Of a DNA stretch of 64,000 bases, positions 1-11,700 are shown in pieces. The DNA is from Canna indica (taxonomy: Eukaryota > Streptophyta > Magnoliopsida > Zingiberales > Cannaceae). Numbering within the stretch: the first letter of the stretch is position 1; each line of letters begins with the position of its first letter. The position numbers were made by a program, and so were the translations under genes. Below the pieces are notes generated by a model. The model was not told the DNA's origin, ran no database searches, and saw only the letters and a program-made list of their open reading frames with translations. The stretch is from the NCBI GenBank assembly GCA_034359265.1, contig CP136890.1:126501-190500 (forward strand), read 5' to 3'.

Positions 1-597
1 AGATATTGATAAATGGTGCATGTATTGATGGACTTGAGAAAAAACTAATTCAAATGAATTTAAAACTAATATAAATGCATTTTATGGCCTTATATATTGA
101 CTTATTGGTGAAAAGAGCCATGTAGCTGTGTAGGTGACCCCTGATAATTGGTTTGTGGTTGTGGTTATATTTATGGTTTGAAATTTTGGATTGTACCGCC
201 TGATATGAGCGGGCATATTTGTCTTGCCCTGATTTAAGTTCATCCTACTACCCTTCCTGTTTAGGTCCTTGACGTTGTGGTTCCAAATGTTCCTGGAAAT
301 TCTTGCTCTTATTGGACCATTTGTATCTATATACATCAGGATCCCGATTCATGGATCCCCCGGTTCGAGAAATAAGCGGATCAAATCATTTCTTCTGACA
401 GATTGTGTATTAATCTACTATAACTATACAATACTTTATTCTCACGAGTTACTGCATTTATCCGAGTGATCCACAAACGACGAAAATCCCTCTTTTGCCT
501 GCCTCTATCTCGATGAGAGGAAGCCAAAGCTCTCATTTTCTGTTGAGTAATCGTTCGAGTAAGCTCGTCTTGCTTCTACTTTGCTTGCTTGCGCGAA
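1..597. other. AT-rich intergenic DNA, no gene recognised
   Basis: Only short open frames with no recognisable domain are seen. I see no splice-bounded exon or mobile-element signature here. Confidence 0.4.
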
Positions 598-617
598 GGT
601 TTAGGGTTTAGGGTTTA
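598..617 (+). repeat. Short plant telomere-like tract
   Basis: Nearly three units of TTTAGGG lie in otherwise unique sequence. This is the Arabidopsis-type plant telomere unit. Such short interstitial tracts are common in plant promoters (telo-box) and at repaired breaks, and nothing here decides between the two. Confidence 0.7.
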
Positions 618-1490
618 AATTTATTATTGACATGTTAGATCAAAGGGTTTGAAGTAATTAGGTTTCGTGTTCCCTATATTTTACATGAATTCATATTAGT
701 TTTTGTATCATAGAGATTTTCAATGGATACATAAGGAAATTCAACCTGTTATCTCCAAAATTTATCTTCATTTACCACTCCAGCCACTTTTATGGATTTG
801 AGTAGCAAATTATCCATATAATCACATCAAGTAGAATATTCGTCCAAACTATTAAAATAAGATCGGCTAACACACATTTGCTTAGTTTCCTGATAGAAAT
901 GTCTCTTTGTATTATTTTCTCTGTGGTCCAATTTATGCAGTGGAGAACTTCCTCTACACTCTACAGTCACTTGCTTCATTCCAGCATGTCCTATAAATTA
1001 TATTCTCCTAAATCATTTTTTCTTATGGCAAAGCCACTTATTGTCTTTTCAGTTTGATCTTTGTTTTCATCCATCTAATTTGTTGTATTACTTTTGCATG
1101 ATTCATAAACGACTTCAAGCTGTTCGCTCAGGTCTCCTTTTCTTTAATATGTTAAAGTAATTTATGTAACAAGCACTTCTTAAATTCATAGCTGAAAAGT
1201 GCTTCTTAAAGCAATCAACTCAAATACTGAAGTAAGAAAATAAAGTGGCCATAAGATGGAGCTATAGAAGCATTAGTCCTTGTGCTTACATTGCTTGTAT
1301 TTATAGGGCTTATGGGAGAAAAAGTAGTCTTCTGACCCTATCTAAAATACCAGGAAAATGGTGTCAAATACTAGAAAGCTAATCTAAAGGATACTAACCT
1401 TATCCTAAACTCAAAAATGTGGCATCATCTTTTTCTTCCACTTCATCATCATTCTCTCTAGAAACTATGCCATACTAGAACTTAGACCTG
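618..1490. other. Intergenic, nothing recognised
   Basis: AT-rich sequence without a convincing exon, repeat unit or element end. Confidence 0.35.
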
Positions 1491-2280
1491 TAATGCCCGT
1501 TTCGAAATGCCGCCTGGATCGCCTCCAACCGACAATCGTGCACAAAGTTATGCCCGTTTCCAACCAACTTTTTTCCCCCTATTTCCTCTCTCTCATTTTA
1601 ACTCCTTTTTCCCACCTCCAAATTTTATTAAATCTGGCATTTTCTCACCTAATTTTCTAAATTAACACCATCCACAACCCGCACCGTTACATATTTTTAA
1701 TTATTTTCCAAACATTTCAATAATTCAAATGACCGTATAAATCTATTTTAAAACTTTATTTCATTTTTTTTTAAATTCTACTTTTCAAAACGGGCGCAAT
1801 GCATATATAATTTGTTTTTCAATTATTTTTTTACAATAAGTTATGAATTATTCAAGTTTTCCCATTAATTCATATACATTCTCTATTCCAACTATTCCAA
1901 GGTTTCCCGGTTCATTTACCCTAAACGCCCGATCCTTTTTTTATTTTTTAGATTTTTTCCATTTTCCCGGTTCATTTACCCTATTCCTTTTTATTTTCCC
2001 GCCCGATCCTTTTCCTTTTTATTTTCCTGCCCGATCCTTTTCCTTTTTATTTTCCCGCCCGATCCTTTTCCTTTTTATTTTCCCTCCTCTTCTCTTTTCT
2101 TCTTTACCCTATTCTTCAGCGGATCGGATCGCCACCCATCCCATCCTCCCTCTTCTTCTTCTTCTCCTCCTCCTCCCCAGCCGATCCCATCGCCCCTCCT
2201 TATCCCATCGCTCCTCGCGAAGGGAGAAGAAGAAGAAAGCATGCGACCTTCTAGTTCTCATTCTATCCCAAAATCAGGTA
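1491..2280 (+). other. Pyrimidine-rich block, possible solo LTR or 5' UTR
   Basis: The block opens with TGTAATGCCCGTTTCG, which looks like the start of a gypsy LTR. It runs through an AT-rich stretch into a strongly C/T-rich leader and ends at AAAATCAG followed by GTATAG, a plausible splice donor. It could therefore be a degenerate LTR or the untranslated first exon of an unidentified gene. The long open frame across it (SFSFLFSRP-type repeats) is a by-product of the pyrimidine repeat. Confidence 0.3.
2001..2084 (+). repeat. 28-bp minisatellite, three copies
   Basis: The unit begins GCCCGATCCTTTTCC and repeats at 2001, 2029 and 2057 with almost no change. Just upstream, a TTCCCGGTTCATTTACCCT segment is also repeated 60 bp apart (about 1905 and 1965), so the whole leader grew by local duplication. 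Confidence 0.8.
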
Positions 2281-3365
2281 TAGTTCAGTTGAATTTTTAG
2301 TTAGTTAAAGATACTATACTGATAGAGTTCTTTAAAACAGATTATTTATGCTTCAAACCATAATCTACTTTACATTCATTATTCATGTCATTTAGTTACT
2401 GATACTCTACCTGCTGATTAGCTTGCAGTTTTATCCCTTAATTAATGATAATACAATTAATTAAGGTCCGGTACTTGATGTCAATTATACAGTTATGGTA
2501 CGGTACTTGCAATTTAGTTACTCATACTGATATTGAACCTGCTGATTAACTGTATAATTGATGTCAATTATACATTTATGGTACGCTACTTCCAATTATA
2601 CAATTAGCTTGCAGAAAACCTGCAGTTTGGTCTTAAGTAGTTTGATCCGATGCACAACATGTGGTGTTTTGTCACATGCTTATGCCAACTTAGTTAATTG
2701 GAAGTACCCTACCATAGTTGTTAATTGAGATCAATTATTGCAGTCATTCATAATTTGTACTTTCCTGGTTTCTTCAAATTCACATGCTTATCCGTAATTT
2801 GTAACTTTTTTCTAAATACATAGACCCCATACATAGACTTTAAATACATAATCACTTTAAATACATAGACCCCATACATGAACAATTTAAACAAACCAGG
2901 ATACACTTATTGGTCAGGGTCAATATGGATATTTTGGTGTAGACTTTAAGAAACCTTAGTGCGAGGAATGACTTTCAAAAACCAAAACAATGAGCCATTT
3001 CTTAGTCTTTGAACTCATCATTTCTTAGTCAGGGTCAATATTGGCGTCAATGTACCTAACTGCCAATTCCTTTCTTATTTTTTTTTTTTATCATTCTATT
3101 CTGTTCTATTCTGACCAGCATGGCATGTTCAATATTTTGACCAACAATAGGACCTGATCAACAATTGACCAGGTTGTTTTTCTAAACCCAGTCAGTTTTT
3201 CACTAAACTGACTGAACCAGCTAGTTCAGTATTAAAAAAAACCTGGCTCAGAAGTCAGGGTCTACTCATCAGTTGGGTAAAGAGGGCACAGGACCAATAT
3301 CGTGCACCTCTTGCCTTCCGGTAGAGTATCCCCATATTCCTCGAGTTTTAAAAATTTTATTGCCA
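2281..3365. other. AT-rich intergenic DNA with short internal repeats
   Basis: A segment containing GTCAATTATACA and TATGGTACG is present twice, at about 2480 and 2561. The phrase AAATACATAGACCCCATACA also occurs twice near 2815-2880. No gene is visible. Confidence 0.5.
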
Positions 3366-3570
3366 CTATTGACTCCTAATCTTCCTTTTTATTGCCAGTT
3401 TAAAATTGCATCCTTTCGCTACCTTTTCTCCTCTCTCATTCTTCATCCAGAATCCCAGGCCTGCCTCATTTGAAAGATTATCCCAAGCAGCATCACAATA
3501 CATAATGTAGCAATTATTAGTCTCACGATATCCTTCACCATTTGTATACTTACTGATTACTCTCTTCTCA
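3366..3570 (-). pseudogene. RNase H-like fragment of a retroelement
   Basis: On the minus strand the frame reads a plant-type RNase H (RVT_3-like) core: the CDAAWD segment with the first catalytic aspartate, then AGLGFWMKNERGEKV. This matches the start of the domain in LINE-derived RNase H modules. Only about 60 residues are recognisable. No RT frame is attached and the rest of the fold is missing, so this is a remnant, not a gene. A host RNase H-like gene fragment is an alternative. Confidence 0.5.
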
Positions 3571-3615
3571 TTTGTATGCTTCATCGATAGTGCCATGAGC
3601 AAGAAGTTGCTTGTT

Positions 3616-3720
3616 CGAATTCGCATCTCCATGGCTGATCGAAGCCCCAATTTCTCCACCTTTTACCATGGTCTTAAAATTGTTTTCTTCTTTTGGAAAT
3701 GAGTTAACTTGTTCAAATTC
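3616..3720 (+). repeat. Source or sister copy of a 105-bp dispersed duplication
   Basis: These 105 bases, beginning CGAATTCGCATCTCC, recur base for base at 5994-6098. Flanks on both sides differ. This copy overlaps the upstream part of the RNase H remnant's open frame. Confidence 0.9.
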
Positions 3721-5993
3721 AAATTTCCACATCTTATCTAGTGAACCACACTTTAGAATCACATGTTGTCTCATCTAATTTTGTCTAGCCAAAAGGTATA
3801 GAAATTTTTGGAAGTCCAAGCTAGCTAAAAGGTTGTCCTTATCTATATTTTACATCATCGGGTGCCCGAGTCGGACAAGTTAATAGCACGGAAGATTGAC
3901 AGGCATTAATAGCCCTCTTTATATATATATATATATATTTCAGGCATTTAGTATACATGATGTTTCAGCACGTACAACACCCTACTTGAGCACTGAATGA
4001 CAGCAACAATCCACATTAATCAGCATGTTTCCTGGACAATTGGTGAAGTGATGTTAGAGTCTCTTATCAATATGTTTCCTGGACAATTGTCGGTTGACAT
4101 GCACAATACTGTTTCATTTTATTTTTTGAATCATTCCTCTAGGTGAAGTGAATTTGATTTAAATAAGATAGGATGAGCAGTAATTTCTCTCAAGTAAAAT
4201 CTTTTAATTGTCAAGGCAACAATAGCTTACTCAACTAGGACATGCAAATTCTCATGTTTTATTATAGGGAAAATTGAGCAGCATTACTAATGTCAAAATC
4301 ACCTATGTTTTCTTGGTATAAAGATATTGCTTTTATCTTGTTGACATAAACATTTTTTATGCAGGAGCCAATTGAAGTTCAGGATTACCTGAGAACATCA
4401 GACAAATTTAAGCTGACTACAATCATTCATCTGCTCTAATAACTGGTGAGAGGACAATATACCTGCGAAGCTTTCTTACCTTTATTGAATTATATTCTGT
4501 TTATTATTTATGCACTAGCATGCTCTGTTTTCATGATTTAATTTGCATTAGAGATATGTCTATTATAGGAATATGTTTTCATGTTCTTTTATATAATGAT
4601 AATGACTCTGCTATATGCTTCTCATGTAACAAATATTGGATTGGGGTTCTGAATACTTAGGAAATAGGATAGGGGTTAAAAAAGAACCCTATATTTTCAT
4701 TGAACCATAGTTCATTAATAACTTTTCTGGATGTTATTTTGTCTTGTAAAATTGGTCGCTACTCGCTTGAGTCTCCTTTTTATCTTCATTTCTTCAGTTA
4801 TCTAATAGTAATTAAGTAACTACTAGATGTATAAATAATAAATCCAGTGGACTGAGTACCCAGCCCCTTATCTTCATTATAAGTGTTGTATTAGACCTTT
4901 ATGACTTTTCCAGTCCCTTATCTTTTCTTATTGGCCTCCAAGTTGATTATTGTTCTACTGCTAAACTTAGGTCTCTGTGTAGGTTCTAGGAACATGTTTA
5001 TTGTACGTTGGTGTTGCATCACGGACCACAGTGTCTCATGTGTCTCATGTACCTTGGTGACCAATGATGAGGTAAAAGAAAGACTATTAATTGCAATCAA
5101 GCAATATAGAAATAAAAGAGCACAAGGGGTATATATGCATCTAAATGGAAGTTCTTTACTTTTGTTCTTCTTCATAACCTTCTCTGCAAATTGTAAATAT
5201 GGTGAAGATAATATGAAGGCTTTTGATCATAAGCCTACATAGGATTCTAATATCTTAATGGTCTCATTCTTTGTCAACTTTGTTCCTTATTTGTTATTTG
5301 ATTCTAAAAAAGGCCTACGAATTGATTTCTGCAATTTATATAGACAAATAAATGGTCCATAGCCTCCTTGCATTTCTTCTAGCTTACATATGCTTCCCGC
5401 ATGCTATTTTATCACATCTGTTGCTTATGTATGAATGTTCACTTTCTTAATTTTATCACTATCTTCTGCAAGCTTATTTTTCCAAAATTCTTTGATGTAT
5501 TTAAGTTCCCTCTTTTAAACTAATCATTTTGTGAACTCATACATGCCTACTATGTTATTTGAATAAATAAACTCCATATGCTGTATGAATTGTTAGTTTG
5601 AATTGTATTTGCTATTTTGCCTTCAACGATGCAGTCGTGGCAAGGGCCTAGTGTAGCAATCAAGATACACAATCAAGACGGAAGGAATTGGAGGCACGTT
5701 TGGGTTTGAATTATATTTTACTATTCACTGATCTGCAAGCATCTGTTTTTTTGCTGCCATTTCGCCAATCGAGTTCAATTCATCCAGGTATGTGATATTT
5801 GAATTGTATTTAGTTACTCTTGTGCATTTGGAAAGTGTTTCAGTCAAAAACTTGAATTTAATGCTTCATTTTCCTGCTTGAGAAAAAAAAACAAGATGAG
5901 TTTATTAGGACTAGAAGTATGAGTGGTAAACAGACACAAAAGCGTTATGGCAGCTCTAGAGAGTTTTATTTGCTTTTAGTTTGAAAAGTATAA
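3721..5993. other. Intergenic or intronic AT-rich DNA
   Basis: One exon-like piece follows an acceptor at about 4364 (TTTTTATGCAG, then codons reading EPIEVQDYLRTSDKFK), but it stops soon after and has no partner exons. A short TA dinucleotide run lies near 3920. Open frames at 4901-5242 overlap on both strands and show no domain. No gene is called. Confidence 0.3.
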
Positions 5994-6098
5994 CGAATTC
6001 GCATCTCCATGGCTGATCGAAGCCCCAATTTCTCCACCTTTTACCATGGTCTTAAAATTGTTTTCTTCTTTTGGAAATGAGTTAACTTGTTCAAATTC
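5994..6098 (+). repeat. Second copy of the 105-bp dispersed duplication
   Basis: Identical to 3616-3720 over all 105 positions by eye. It lies a few bases from the telomere-like tract that starts near 6107. Confidence 0.9.
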
Positions 6099-6104
6099 TC
6101 AATG

Positions 6105-6230
6105 TAGTTAGGGTTTATAGTTTGGGTTTTGGGTTTTGGGGTTTAGGGTTTAGGGTTTAGGGTTTAGGGTTCAGGGTTTTTAGAGTTTTAGGGTTTTTAG
6201 GGTTTGGGGTTTTGGGGTTTAGGGTTACCA
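6105..6230 (+). repeat. Interstitial telomere-like array
   Basis: Perfect TTTAGGG units (about 6140-6172) are embedded in degenerate variants such as TTTTGGG, TTTGGGG and TTTTTAGGG. All are on one strand and total roughly 120 bp. This fits an old internal telomeric insertion, not a chromosome end, because unique DNA continues on both sides. Confidence 0.85.
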
Positions 6231-6355
6231 GACATACCAATTTACTGTATGCTGAAGAGATTCTCACAACCTGGTTTGATATTCCTTTCCTGGAGAACCT
6301 AATTGAGTATTATGCTGACATTAGTTATGATAAAGATGTCATTTTTGATGCAAAG
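6227..6355 (+). other. Unidentified exon-like open segment
   Basis: Directly after the telomere-like array a frame of about 43 residues reads TRHTNLLYAEEILTTWFDI, then PFLENLIEYYADISYDKD. It ends at GCAAAG followed by GTGAAC, a good splice donor. The composition is protein-like, unlike the low-complexity frames nearby. I cannot name the family, and neither an acceptor nor a neighbouring exon is visible. The telomeric array replaces whatever lay upstream, so a broken gene fragment is possible. Confidence 0.25.
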
Positions 6356-7600
6356 GTGAACTTATTTGATGTCCTTTTCTTATTGTTTTGTTTAACTGTT
6401 TTTTATTTGAGTGAATTTGACAAAAGTTTTGATGTCATGTTTGGTGTTATATTCTTATTTGATTTCCATTCTTATTTGATGTCATGTTTGGTGTTCTATT
6501 TTTCTCTTTTTGGCATTTTTTTTGTAAGAAATTGTAAATTCTACTCTTTGGATAAAGGATCAGGCCTTTGGTTGATGTCTTCATTAATTAGAAACGGCTG
6601 AAGATTAAATGGAATTGATCTTATTGTCTCTTTTACCTCTATTAATAAAAACAATTGAATAGGCAGATTATGGGTAATGCCTAAAAATTCAGTTATGAGA
6701 CATTGAGACGATTCTTGATACAAATGACCCATTTCAATGGAATTGATATCCTCTCTGGTCATAAAAACTATGTTTTTCTTTGAGTTTTCAGTGTACTCAT
6801 AGATTAGTCTAAAAATTTATAGCTTGAATGCTTGATTCTAGTTCAGGAAACACCAATATATATTGGTAGTTTGGAATACTTGCATGCATTTGTGTTCAGA
6901 ATATGGAAAACAATAGTGGAACCGTGGATTGTGGAAGGTGTGCTTGCTGAGTAAGAACATGGTCAATTTTAGTTTGTAAAGAATCTTCTGTGATAAACTA
7001 CAGCTAAATCGTACTTTGGCTAATTCTATCTATTGATTATGTGCTAATTATTTTGACATTCATGGTCATCGAGATTTCAATCCGGTATTTCACCTACATT
7101 AGTAGATCCATGTATTGCAAATTTTTCTACATTATTAGTTTCTGCACTCATATTTTATTGTTGTTGACCTTGTACACCTTCATGGACATCTGATTTGCCT
7201 TTTCTCTATATGTGTTGACTAGAAATATGTAGTATATTTATGGTTTGCCTTCTATACATATGATTTGCCATCTCTATATGCATTTACAAGAAATATGTGG
7301 ATCCATGATCAGTACTATATTCCTGCAAGAGTTTGGGTACAAGGTACTATAGGTGCTTCACATATTAGTTTTCTCTGTTTCTTCTATTTGGTAGTTAAAT
7401 AGTTCTTTTTCTATCGTTTTTTCTGTTATTATGTTTGATATAGTAGCTTCTTACTCCAATTTACCCCCATTGATTGTTTACTGTATTATTGAGGAGATGT
7501 CATGAACCTAACAAGAAAGTTAAGAGATTTTAGGAGGTATGAGTACCATATACGGATATACCTCTATTTGATCAATGTCACACTAAATTTGGGATGGATT
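6356..7600. other. Intergenic, nothing recognised
   Basis: AT-rich DNA with a few internal repeats (for example GTCATGTTTGGTGTTCTAT, partly repeated near 6440 and 6480). No exon or element end is convincing. Confidence 0.35.
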
Positions 7601-7649
7601 AGTTAGAAGGTTCGAAATCTTGTACCGGTACCATCTATGAGTGGTGGAC

Positions 7650-7981
7650 ATGGTTTGAAATATTGTACTGTACCGAGCAGGTGGTATTTATTAGTTTTTT
7701 AAGAAATCAGTACCGGCGTCTATACCAGGCATACCGAGTCTGTACTGGGCATCGCGATACAAAGCCTGTAACGGGCGGTACATGCCCAACAACTAGTTTT
7801 TCATTGTTGAGCATGTTTTATACTGGTCCCAGACAACTATTTGACCCATTGGGGCAGGTTTTTTTTGGTTGGGCGGCATGGACCTATTTGCATCGGACCG
7901 TACTGTGTATCGATATGGTACTGGTATCGATCATTCAGTGAGGTTGCCAGGTTGATACTAGTATGAGATTTTAAACCTTGG
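7650..7981. mobile_element. GTACC-rich foldback element (MITE-like)
   Basis: The left end reads GGTTTGAAATATTGTACTG. The right end, reverse-complemented, reads GGTTTAAAATCTCATACTAG, giving imperfect terminal inverted repeats about 330 bp apart. The interior is rich in GTACC, GTACCG and GCGATACAAAG motifs. Short elements of this look are widespread in monocot genomes. No coding sequence is present and no target duplication is clear. Confidence 0.55.
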
Positions 7982-8220
7982 TGGCAAAAACTGACACATA
8001 AAGTACTATATCTACATTTGGTAGTCGGGTAGAAACCGGAGTTCAATGTACTATATTTTATATTTTTATTACATTTCACACTCTAAACCACGTTTTTTCA
8101 TAGCGAACTTAATTTGAATGCTTGAAATATGCGTAATAAAGCATAATTTAATAACAAGTTATAATGAAGGGTTTGAACAATGAGAAACAGTGAAAAAATG
8201 ACCAACAACTCGAAAAATAG

Positions 8221-8392
8221 TTGTTGGGCATGCAACCGGACAATATAAGATACCAATTTGGTATACTTCTTACAAGATCTGTACCATATGGTACAGTTAG
8301 TACGGGTAATATTTTAATATACTACCGAACAATACCACTCTCAACATTGATAAATACACTGTATCAAGCGGTATGGTATTTAAAACTATGGT
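8221..8392. mobile_element. Second, partial GTACC-type element
   Basis: It ends GGTATGGTATTTAAAACTATGG, which is the inverted form of the terminus seen at 7650. The interior again carries GTACCATATGGTAC and similar palindromes. The left end is not identifiable, so this is a fragment or a diverged copy. Confidence 0.4.
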
Positions 8393-9002
8393 TGGTTGTT
8401 GTGAGTTGCAATTCCCATATAACAGCTTGTAAGTACTATTCATGGGGCCTTTGGCCCATGTGTTATTCTGGTGTCTATCATGATTAGTCCAATAACCAAT
8501 ATTTTTTTTGCAATGTCACTGAGTTTTTATAATTGATCAACTATATTTTTTAATATATTTGCAGTTGGCTGACTAAAGATTATATTTTGATTAGGTGGCT
8601 GTTTGTGTATGCATAGTACATTTAATAACTAAGTTGGCTGCTGGTAATTCTGGGAGCTTTCCCATGCCATTGGTTAAAATTATCTTTGAGATCCACAGCA
8701 AGGTTAAAATATTCTGGATTTCACTTTCCTTTTTCTATATATAGAAGTCTGATCTTACAATTTGCTTTATTAGTTTTGGCCCTTAATCTTTTCACATCTA
8801 TATGCAGTTAAAATCACATCCTGCATTTTCTTCCCTGCTGTCACGATACAGGTACGCTGGTGTGCTTCTTTAATATTTATTGCAAGTTTTCTCTACATTA
8901 TGTTGTGCACAACCTTCAGGTACTATTCTTTAGCAATCATGCTCAGTGTAGTGATCAAATCCATTCAGCGTTAACTCTTCTATAGCTCTTCTATTAGTGA
9001 TT
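8393..9002. other. Intergenic, nothing recognised
   Basis: AT-rich sequence with no supported feature. Confidence 0.35.
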
Positions 9003-9820
9003 GATGTTACTTCTTCATTGGTTATTTTTAGTCTTCATTTTGTGCTTCACTTTCCTGTCAATTTCTGCTATATCCCTGTCAATTTCTGCTATGATTAAAT
9101 TGATGTGTTTTAAGTTCTACAGGATGTAACTTGAGGATTTGTTAATGCCTTTTATTTGCAATAATTGATCACTGGCAATTTGTTTACTTTGTTCAACAAA
9201 TTTGTGGAAGAGAAAACCTGAAAAACTGGACTAGTCGGGGCTTATTTTATCAATAATAGTTAGACCTTGATGTAAATGTAAAACAGTCCCATGAAACATG
9301 TTAGTCTTGTTTTTGGTTGGGCTAAACAAGTAACATTCTTCTGATGCTCTTTGGACCACAATTTTGCATCTTTAATCTAGAAAAATCTAGAGAAGAAATA
9401 GGTTTTTACATTATCCCGAATTCCAAGTCATAAGTAAGGTAGCACTTAAATTGCCTTTTATTATGTTATATGTTGACTCTGCTCACCTTCTAATTATTTA
9501 CATGTGGTATGACTGTCTCAGTGGTACTTGGTTTTATTAAGAGGCATTTTTTGTTGCTTTAAGTTTTAGTAGTCAATTCATAGTGGATCTTATTAAGATT
9601 TTACTCAGCGATTGGAGTTTGAGTGCTACTTGTTCTTAATACTTATGCACCTTTCTCAACTGTTCACTTTGGTTTCCAAAATTGCATGTATGTAACTTTT
9701 TCTTGGTCTGTTCTACATTTGCACTTAATTAGATGTAACTTCTTCATTGGTTATTTTTATTCTTCATTTTGTTGATGTATCATGTGCTTCACTTCCCAGT
9801 CAATTTCTGTTATGTTCATT
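9003..9820 (+). repeat. Pair of dispersed direct repeats about 730 bp apart
   Basis: The phrase ACTTCTTCATTGGTTATTTT and the CTTCATTTTG, GTGCTTCACTT and GTCAATTTCTG pieces after it occur at about 9008-9095 and again at about 9737-9812. The second copy has a 13-bp insertion. It stops at a short telomere-like run (TTTTAGGGTTTGGGGTTTAG, 9819-9838). Confidence 0.65.
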
Positions 9821-10013
9821 TTAGGGTTTGGGGTTTAGAACTACCGCCTCCAAATTCTTATATAATACTAGAAATAGACGGTTGCATGGAAGGGTGGGGC
9901 GGCATATGCAAGTGGAAGAAAAAGAAAGGAGGAGAGCATCTCAACTGTTGATAGCCAATAATTCAGAGGACGATGTGTCCCAAATGAGTACCCGCACTTA
10001 ATTATTGAGCTTC

Positions 10014-10122
10014 TTTAGGGTTTAGGGTTTAGGGTTTAGGTTTTAGGGTTTAGGGTTTTACGGTTTTAGGGTTTAGTGTTTAGGGTTTTGGATTTTGGGT
10101 TTTGGGTTTAGGGTTTTTTATT
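10014..10122 (+). repeat. Interstitial telomere-like array
   Basis: At least four perfect TTTAGGG units are followed by degenerate variants (TTTTAGGG, TTTTGGG). The strand is the same as in the arrays at 598 and 6105. Confidence 0.85.
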
Positions 10123-11112
10123 CAATGTGGAGATCCTACAACTAATATTAATTGAAGTGCTTGTCATTATGTTTAAAATTATTGTATTATATTTGCTATA
10201 ATTAGTCTATGATGAAGTTGATAGCAATCGACCTAGTTGGCTGGTCACCTAAAGTCTAACCCTACCAGATAAAGTTAATTTGTCAGCTTATTGTATGCAT
10301 TGTTTAGATTGCGGTATTAATAGGGATATAGATTGGTGGTTTAAAAAGATCACATAAGATATTATTGAGATGCATGATGAACAAAAATGAACAAAATCTA
10401 GATCCTCATGATCTATCAAGTGTATTTTAACTTTACAAAAATATTATACTGGACTTACATTGGTCGGGGTTGATGATGCTCCACTAAATATATAAGTGTT
10501 CTCGCTTAAGATCGGAGGTGAGATTGAAAGTACGGCAAGTCTTTTGGTTTCTACTTGGGGTGACATGTAAAGACATTTTGTTGTTCAAGGAATTGTTCAA
10601 TGTGGTTTATGTAAGAATTGCATTTTAGAGTATACATGTGTGTTTCTCATTTGTTTTCTAAAGCAGCTTTGGGTATTCAGTGAGGATTGCTCTTAGATTC
10701 TCACGAGAATATGCTCTGAATAGGTTGATCGTCATCCCTTTGAATTCGGTGTTATTATGGTCAAATCATTGATTATAAATGCAGGATGTTATTATTCTTG
10801 TATGGTTGGGTGGAGCTCCTAGATCGAGTCATAACTGGTTTGATTCGGGTTTGGTTCACAAGTTGGGTTGCATTCGGAGTTGGTATGATCTAGCCCAAAG
10901 AGTTCGCCCAATCCAATAAGATTTGCCCCAAATCGACCACTAATATTCATTAAAAGTTGCAAAGAGATTGTTAGGATCTTCCAAAAGTGAAAAATAGACT
11001 AAGGTTGTGGATGCAAGTTCATCAACAAAATATAATATTAGACAAAAACTTTGGTAGAATAAAGTAAAATGGTCATTTTTTTTTATTTGACCTACATGTA
11101 GAGCACCACTTA
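10123..11112. other. Intergenic, nothing recognised
   Basis: A minus-strand open frame of 83 codons near 10940-11191 shows no domain I know and overlaps the tandem repeat. No gene is called. Confidence 0.35.
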
Positions 11113-11330
11113 TGTCATCACTTGGGGTTGGATCACAACAAATTATTCTCGAATGTAGGTCAACCCATAATTGCATAATACTTGTCATCACTTGGGGTTA
11201 CTTGGGGTTGGATCACAACAAATTATTCTCGAATGTAGGTCAACCCATAATTGCATAATACTTGTCATCACTTGGGGTTGGATCACAACATTTTTTTCTT
11301 GAATGTAGGTTAACTGATTGCATAATTCTT
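11113..11330 (+). repeat. Tandem repeat, three units of 70-80 bp
   Basis: The unit contains TGTCATCACTTGGGGTTGGA, then ATTCTCGAATGTAGGTCAAC, and starts at 11113, 11183 and 11263. The second unit has a 10-bp extra CTTGGGGTTA. The third diverges after about 25 bp. Confidence 0.85.
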
Positions 11331-11344
11331 GCTCACAAGATGAT

Positions 11345-11700
11345 TAACCTCTAAAAGGCGAGCGAAGAAAGAGGTTTATTCCTAATATTAGATTTTAATA
11401 AGGCTTTTGATAGTCTTAGTTATCCTACATCTCTGAGATGGCGATAAAAATGAGGATTGAGGATTTCTTATCCACTGCTAAGTCAGGTGTCCTAATTAAA
11501 GTACTCGAGTAAGGAGTTATATTCTAGGTGTTATTGTTCAAGCTTCTTTTGCATATAATTTTTTCACCTTTTGTGAGGACCAGGATTTCTCCATTCAAAA
11601 CTTGTATCTTCTCATATAGTGCTTTGAAATGACAATCAAATATCAAATCAACTCAGAGAAATTGATTAATATGCACATTAATGGGGATTGTTTGAGAGTA
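11345..11700 (+). pseudogene. LINE reverse transcriptase remnant
   Basis: One frame reads ERGLFLILDFNKAFDSLSY, matching the RT motif of plant L1 elements (normally a hydrophobic run, then LDFEKAFD with the first catalytic aspartate). About 250 bp later another frame reads TIKYQINSEKLINMHIN, which corresponds to the conserved 'GLKIN..KS' region. Stops and frameshifts separate them and no FADD box is readable. This is an old fragment unrelated to the intact LINE at 53-59 kb. Confidence 0.5.

Noticed and set aside
1843..2283. 146-codon Phe/Pro/Ser-rich frame as a protein
   Set aside because: It is produced by the 28-bp pyrimidine-rich minisatellite and has no domain.
4901..5242. 113-codon frame as a gene
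   Set aside because: It has a hydrophobic, low-information translation, an overlapping antisense frame and no domain or splice context.
598..10122. Telomere-like tracts as a chromosome end
   Set aside because: Tracts are short and partly degenerate, all on one strand, with unique DNA on both sides, so they are interstitial.
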